From contig CP087218.1 of NCBI GenBank assembly GCA_020912385.1, forward strand, positions 682,001-746,000: a DNA stretch of 64,000 bases, in the 5' to 3' direction. Each line of letters begins with the position of its first letter. Position 1 is the first letter of the stretch. The stretch comes from Neofusicoccum parvum (Eukaryota; Ascomycota; Dothideomycetes; Botryosphaeriales; Botryosphaeriaceae). The notes below the pieces were generated by a model that saw only the letters and a list, made by a program, of their open reading frames with translations, was not told where the DNA came from and did not search any database. Made by a program: the position numbers and the translations under genes. Below are positions 58,605 through 64,000 of this stretch, piece after piece.

Positions 58605-59032
58605 TTATGCCCGGAGCAGCCCGTAGAACAGCGTCCAGGTCAGCACGAAGCTGCTGAGGCTGCCGAACACCTCGCCCAGCCACAGGTCCCCGAACGGCTT
58701 GTAGAAGAAGGCCTTCGGCTGCGCGCCCGCCCGCAGCGCGAACACCAGCAGCGACACCAGCAGGCTGCCGGCCAGGTAGAACAGGAAGCCGGGGTACGAC
58801 TCCAGCCCGAGCGTGCCGGCGGCGACGCCGAAGAGTGAGGCGGTTAGATTGCGGATAGTGGAAATCGTCTGGCGGTTGCGGCGGGCGTATCAGCGAGCGG
58901 TTCACGGTAGAGTATGTTATAGCGGCGATGCGGGGGGAGGCAGCAGGAGGGGCGCTGGTGACCTACGCGGGCGTTGTGCTGGACGCTCTCCTGCACGATT
59001 GGCGCAACGGCGAGCTCGCGTTCGTCGTGCAT
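58605..59032 (-). CDS. emc6: ER membrane protein complex subunit 6 (EMC6)
   Basis: A small subunit of the ER membrane complex, which inserts tail-anchored and multipass proteins. Exons are 59032-58967 and 58868-58605, giving 109 residues, the family's usual size. Exon 1 encodes MHDERELAVAPIVQESVQHN plus AR; exon 2 starts TISTIRNLTASLFGVAAGTL, the EMC6/Rab5IP hallmark. The hydrophobic segments GFLFYLAGSLLVSLLVFAL and SLSSFVLTWTLFYGLL, plus the first GVAAGTLGL segment, give three membrane spans. Between them is KAFFYKPFGDLWLGEVFG. The 98-nt intron has GTAGGT at the donor, a CTGAT branch and CAG at the acceptor. The gene hides behind longer open frames on other frames in this GC-rich stretch, so it is easily missed by ORF length alone. 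Confidence 0.92.
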
Positions 59033-59897
59033 GGTGAATGCTTGCTGCCTAAACGCTGATGACGTCGGGCTGGCGGGCGGCGACGGACCGGAGCGGTGTC
59101 AAAGGTACGGTTGGCTAGGGCGGGGGGCGGTGGCAGACGAGGTAGCTCTGGCAATCGGCTGCCTGCGGGTACGAAGACCGGTCTGCGCGGCTGGCGCTGG
59201 GGCGATATCTCGGCTGGGGTCGCTGAAGTGGCCGGGGGTGCGTCGCACGGGTCGTAGCTGCTCCGAGTCCGGCGCGGGCCGTCGTGTTCGTGCCCAAGCG
59301 CGCTGCGGTGGTTGTGAAGATGCGGAAGACGCGAGCTGGGTGAGGTGTGCTGCGCTGGAGACACGGAGCTTCCGCGCGTCGGCTGGTCTTGGGCTGACGT
59401 CGGGGAATTTTTCCGCATTGCTTCCGAGCTGCAGAGCCACAGGCGAGGGCCCGTAATCCTCGGCGCTTGTGCAGCTGCAGCCAATTGCACGCCAACGTCA
59501 CGGCAAGATCCAGGTGCTTCGGGTGGCGATTAAATCTTCTATTCTACACAACGAACGTCCAGGAATCCGGCGCCGCCTGCTGCGTCCCCCTACACCGCCG
59601 ATAAGCCTTGGAAAAAAAGAAAAATACCATGGTCTCGTGTCCCGTATTCTCGTGCAAATACCTCTACGCTCACGCCACTTCAGCCTGCCAAAGGGCCGTA
59701 TTCCTCGAGGTACCTGGGCTTCGTGAGCCATTGAGTCTTGTGCCATGCGCAGCCCGTACTTACTGTTGCAAATGCTCCGGCAGCTGGTAACCTGATATTC
59801 CCGACGTCATTCTAAGATATCGCAGCGCCTGGCTGAAGTACTGCTGACTATTGCGACTATACGAAACGTTGCCGAGGCTCATGTACGCTTCAGCAGC
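59033..59897. other. spacer upstream of EMC6
   Basis: 865 nt: EMC6 promoter and leader and the 3' flank of the gene ending at 59898. Open frames here are short and without features. Confidence 0.5.
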
Positions 59898-60621
59898 CTA
59901 TAGCTCCAAGGTCAGTCCAGGTCGTGCTGGCTTGGCCGGCGGCTGACGAACCTTTTCGAGCAGATCTCCCGTCATGCAGCCTTCCGCGTAAGCTGCCTGC
60001 ACTGCCCGTGCAAAGTAATCAGACGCGGGGGAAAGCACTCCGCGCGCCTCAACGTAGTGCGCCGTATGGAGGCGCGAGTCCGAAACTTGCTCTCCAAAAC
60101 TGCCCCTACTGCTCCCCGACGAATCGCGTTCTTCCGCGTGAATCTTTGCTAAAGACGGCTGAGCGCGATAAAGCCAGTACTGTCCCAATCCTGGCATGAC
60201 TCGTTAGCACAATTGTCTTGTGGAGTAGTGCCGGCCATGACCAACCTCTTAGAGCCGCCGTGTTATTTGGCCGACTTTCCAGTATAGCGAGCCACTGACT
60301 CTGGCACCAGTTGCTAATGTCCGCCACCCCGCCGTCGTCGGCGTCGGCAAATCCAAGGTCCTGCAGCACCGCGACGATCCAGGTCCAATCGGCCGTGCCT
60401 ATCGAGGAGATGGAATTGACTGCGGTAATGACGCTCCTCGCCGACTGCAGGTAGTTCCGCCAAGCATGCGGATGGGATTTGAGGACTGCTTCAATCTGCG
60501 CCACCGCAGTCTTGCACGAGGTCAAGCGCTGGTCGCCCATGGTGTCGGTCTTGGTAACACAGTCTCCGTCGTAGCCGATACTGTCTGGAGTAGAAGGTGG
60601 ACTAAGGAAATGGGACGACAT
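59898..60621 (-). CDS. fungal protein with helical (TPR-like) repeat, unassigned
   Basis: Exons are 60621-60246 and 60190-59898, giving 222 residues; the join ALRG|LGQYWL keeps frame across a 55-nt intron with a CTAAC branch site. The ATG at 60621 has a strong context (GGCCATGTCG). The N-terminus is Ser/Pro-rich. Then helical segments follow: KTAVAQIEAVLKSHPHAWRN, WTWIVAVLQDLGF, and CQSQWLAILESRPNNTAALR leading to LGQYWLYRAQPSLAKIHAEE, which read like one to two TPR-type helix pairs. The C-terminus (YFARAVQAAYAEGCMTGDLL) is also helical. I recognise the pattern as fungal and conserved-looking but cannot name a function. No signal peptide or membrane span. Confidence 0.75.
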
Positions 60622-62263
60622 GGCCGTCGGCGGTTCGATATAAAAACTCGGACTGTCCCTCGGAGCGGCGAATACAGCTGTGTTGTGAGTGGTAGAGGCA
60701 AGCAGAGTAAGCGACTCGCGGTGAGATGGGAGATGCAGGAAGACGAGTGGTGAAGAGCAGAGTACGATTCTGACGAGATGCATAGAAGAGAACGAGGGCG
60801 GTGGGACCTCTTGCAGGCCGTATATGAGAAGTCCCACCGGCACGACAAGGCTGGATGTATCTGATTGACAAGCAGATGACCTTGCCGTGGGGCTTCCCTG
60901 CCTCGTTTCAATGGGTTAAATTGGCATAGCGTTCAAGGATCTGCGGCAGTGAACCCTTGGGTGCCGCCGCGGAAGCATGTCGACGGGAGCTATCCACCGT
61001 TTGGGCCAACCGCGAGCCGCAGGCTCCGAAGCAACGGTCGCCGGCGTCATCGTGAGATTTAGGGCTGACCGTCGGCGGTGCCGCGTGGCGATTTTCGAGC
61101 GTTTGCATGCAGCGGCGCGGCGCCGGCCGCGATGATGAGCAGGACCTGCATCTGAGGCACTGCGAGATGTCCTGCCTAGCCTGCGATGCTTGGCGGGTGT
61201 GCCAAGGCCTCAGCGGATCATATGGATGCGTGATTCTTCTTGCAGAAGGTTAGCTTGGGTGGCCCGCAGCGGAAAGTCTAGTCGTGAGGGCGGAGCAGCG
61301 CGAGAGCAGACGTGTGTACGTCGGGGCTATGTCGACCGCTGGGCCAGCCGGTGCTACCGGTGCTACCGGGTGTGAAGTTTGCCATGAGGCCATGTGGAGT
61401 TTACGCAAGCTCTTTCTCGCCGCACCGGGCGGCCTGCACCGCCGTCGGCGGAAACTTTGCAGAGATCGGACTAGACGCGGCCAGAGTAAGCGGCGGCAAA
61501 GTAACCTGCCAGCGCCAGCGCCAGGGACGGCGGTCGGGCGTGTACAAGAGCGCGGCGGCGCAGAGGGCGTGCGGGAGGCGCACCAAGCCGACCATGCCGA
61601 TCGGGTCGGGCGGTTAGTCACTGCCACGCTGCGAGTTGCGGTCAGGAGGCCGTCCGCTCGAGGGCCCAAGGGCGCATTTGTCAGACGCGGGCGGCGCGCA
61701 GGTCGTCGAGGGCACTGGCGCGTGTCGTCGCGGGCAGTGCGGAAGGTGAAGCGGCGCTCGGCCGGGAACGCGGTGCTGACGAAGAGCGACGAGCCCGCTG
61801 GCGGCCGAGGGCCGTCGACTCGCTCGCGGGTGTCGGGAGCGCGCAGGCCCCCTGCTGCGGTGCTGATCCTGGGCCAGCCAGCCGGACGCTGCAGGCTGGC
61901 GCCCGTTTCGCTTGGCTCTCTCGGAGCGGCGGTGCTGCCATCGCATTCGCGCGGCCTTCCGCATTGCGCTGCATGATGGATGCGCGCCTGTGGGCTCGCG
62001 AAGGGGCCCGCGCCCGCCGCGTGGAATGAGGACGTCCGCCGCGCCCCAGAGCAGCCTCCCCTGGAACCGCTGCTGCGGCTTCGAAACACCAAACGCCCTC
62101 GCTGTGCCCGCGCTGCCTCCCAATGGTCTGAATCAGCATGCGCCGCATCTGATCGAAACATCCCGCCGCACGACGTCACGCGCCGACCCCAACCTTCTCC
62201 GTCCGCCAACGGGATCCAGACCACAGCCGCCGCACCGCTAAGCATGCCCGGTGGCGCATCGAC
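60622..62263. other. divergent intergenic region before the vezatin-like gene
   Basis: 1.64 kb between divergent starts. The part from about 61250 to 62245 is GC-rich and open in several frames on both strands (for example 331 codons on minus). The translations are Arg/Ser/Ala-rich without motifs, so I do not call a gene. It should carry both promoters. Confidence 0.5.
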
Positions 62264-64000
62264 ATGGAAAACATCATATACGAAGACTCGCCTCTAGCGG
62301 CGTACCTCGAGGGTGCGTCAGCCTGCGCTTCCACGCCTGCGATTTGCGTCATGTCTGAAGAAGAGTCACAGCGGCCTCGGCTAACGCTCGCCGTAGGAGA
62401 GGGCACTGGTGAGCCTGGCTGGGTGGCGTCCGTGGAGGACGACAAGAGCGACAGGAGTGAGAAGAGTGAGCAGAGCCAGGCAGCCTCCTTTGCCCCCCGA
62501 GGGCCGTCGACACTGCAGTCCAAGCTGCGGAAGAAGCTGCCGCGCCCGCTCAAATTGCCGCATCGCGGCTCTATCCACCGCATCCAGAGTGCCTACTCTG
62601 TAAGCCTTCACCGCCGGTCGCCGCCCTCTGCACTGCTCGTCGCTGACATCTTGCCCAGCGCGCCGTCAACTCCCGGCTTGGCCGCGCCGACAACACCCGT
62701 TTCCTCGAGCACTTCCGGTTCACGATCATCTCCTCACAGCTGCTCAGCGAGCATTCTGGCCAAACAGCTTTCAAGGTCCCGTCTGGGCCTGCAGATGGCG
62801 CTACTCAGGCGATCGAGTACAAGGGCGGTTCCATAAATGTGACGGGAGCTGCTGCCACCGGCGTGGGGGCCTTTGTGGTTGTATCGCTGCTTCATTGGGC
62901 GCGGGAGTCGAGGCAGGGAGGGGGCGGCTTCAACAAGGGGAGGCTCTTTGTGGTGGTCATGGCCACTGCTGTCGGTCTGACTGTTGCATATGCACATGCG
63001 AAGCGGCAGTGGCTGCAAAATCTAAGACATCGTGCTGTTGCTGCAGCTTCAGCCCTGGTGTCCAATCTACAGGCGTTCGACACCTCCGCCTCATCGGCCC
63101 TCATGCTTATTCAGGAAGTCGAGTTGGTGTCTCGAGGCTATCGACTGTAAGACGCGCAGTCTCCCGACGCGAGACTAGAAACTGATGTGCATTCAGGAGT
63201 ACTCCTATGCCACCCATCACGAGGCTCGACGAAAAGGGCCAGATCAAGCGGTGTGCGCGCTTGAGGCGCAGCCTACGCAGCGCATTCGCTGCAACCCTAC
63301 CTGCGTTCGCCGATGAATGCGCCACGATGCGCACCCTTGTGGAGCCAGATGACCTCGAGAGATATCTCGACGTGTACGACATCACTTCTCAGGACATGCA
63401 GGAAGCCGCTCTCGGCTACTCCGAAGATGAATTTGAAGATGGCGAAACCCTCAAGGCCCTCCGCATCTGGCAATTCCGCCTCATCACGTTACGTAGAATT
63501 TTCCTTAGCTCCCTTCTGGCTCTGGAAGCGGATGGTGACAAGGAAGACTTCGCGCGCTGGCGTCCGACTATTGATGCCATGGAACGTCTCACCGAGCTGT
63601 CTGGAAAGTGGTGTGAAAAGTTGACCCGCATACTCGGGGAAGAAGAACGTAAGGTCTTCCAGTTCCCCCGCCCCTGTATCAGACTAATCCTTGTAGAATT
63701 TGCGATGCCCTCGCCGCAGCCGAAGGCACCTTTGACACCTGGAAAGGAGAAGATGCGCGCCTCCGTTCGGCAGATGAGCGCCCTATCGCAGGGTATCCGC
63801 GGCTTGCAGGCAAAGATGCAGATCCTACGTGAAGAATCCAATAAGAGCTTGGAAGAATCGGCCGAAGTGACCGAACTTGGGTCGACCCTGATGGCCCAAT
63901 ACGACTCTATCGGCGCCGATCTCAAGAACCTCGTGCAAGCCTGGGAAGCAGGTAAGACTTCCCTGGCACTTAACATCGACAGGCAGGAGCGTCGCATCTC
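62264..64000 (+). CDS. vezatin-type myosin-binding membrane protein (Inp2-like), partial
   Basis: A membrane protein with a vezatin/myosin-binding domain; in fungi this group includes peroxisome-inheritance factor Inp2, which tethers organelles to a class V myosin. Exons are 62264-62599, 62659-63146, 63197-63648 and 63697 to beyond the window end. The start MENIIYEDSPLAAYLEG looks conserved. Residues 113-150 (RAVNSRLGRADNTRFLEHFR) begin the membrane-proximal part. Two adjacent membrane spans are near 173-190 (ATGVGAFVVVSLLHW) and 207-224 (LFVVVMATAVGLTVAYAHA), forming a hairpin. The cytosolic domain follows with RLTELSGKWCEKLTRIL and LREESNKSLEESAEVTELGS, and at the end DLKNLVQAWEAGKTSLALNI. 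At the sequence GCAGGTAAGA near 63950 a donor is possible, but reading through continues the family sequence. The 3' end is missing. Confidence 0.9.

Noticed and set aside
61250..62245. 331-codon minus-strand frame before the vezatin-like gene
   Set aside because: Several frames are open here on both strands and all have random-looking Arg/Ser/Ala composition; no motif favours any.
62264..64000. Possible intron donor near 63950 in the vezatin-like gene
   Set aside because: Reading through keeps a family-like sequence (AWEAGKTSLALNIDRQERR), so no splice is needed before the window end.

Overview
The window looks like nuclear DNA of a filamentous ascomycete (Pezizomycotina; a dothideomycete is my guess, not shown). 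The grounds are short introns (about 32-77 nt, mostly 45-65, plus one of about 230 nt) with GT..AG ends and CTAAC/CTGAC-like branch sites, GC-rich coding sequence, no operons, and fungal-type genes: an RlmA-type MADS factor, a Zn2Cys6 regulator, an Abp1 with two SH3 domains, a Jac1/HscB J-protein, a vezatin-like myosin-binding protein and a Helo-like/ankyrin protein. I could support 18 genes, about one per 3.5 kb, with long spacers between them. All exon models come from reading splice sites and frames by eye.

Layout. 1-10 kb, plus strand: a small DUF3140 protein, the RlmA-like MADS-box factor and a penta-EF-hand protein. 14-26 kb, minus strand: a Zn2Cys6 transcription factor, an AlkB-type dioxygenase, Jac1 and a long disordered protein. 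28-32 kb, plus strand: an MCT-type MFS transporter and a secreted protein with a clear TATA box and pyrimidine-rich leader. 36-42 kb, minus strand: a protein with two SUMO-interacting-type motifs and RNA polymerase II CTD-like heptads, then a very large F-box protein. Abp1 (43.4-46 kb, plus) is divergent from the F-box gene. 47.7-53.5 kb, minus strand: a Helo-like/ankyrin protein and a small cysteine-rich secreted protein gene that seems frame-broken by a 4-nt tandem repeat. 56-60.6 kb, minus strand: a coiled-coil protein, EMC6 and a short helical-repeat protein. From 62.3 kb, plus strand: the vezatin/Inp2-like gene, which runs off the window.

How the genes relate. This is mostly a housekeeping neighbourhood, not a cluster: cell-wall signalling (RlmA), calcium sensing (PEF), DNA repair (AlkB), Fe-S assembly (Jac1), cortical actin (Abp1), ER membrane insertion (EMC6) and organelle-myosin tethering (vezatin). 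The accessory part is 47-56 kb. It holds the Helo-like/ankyrin gene, the effector-like cysteine-rich gene, a 27-nt homopolymer inside an intron, a tRNA-like A-box/B-box pair, a perfect hairpin and a 66-bp tandem duplication. The most unusual single gene is the CTD-mimic protein at 35.9-36.7 kb. No virus, CRISPR array, rRNA, intact transposon or convincing tRNA gene was seen.
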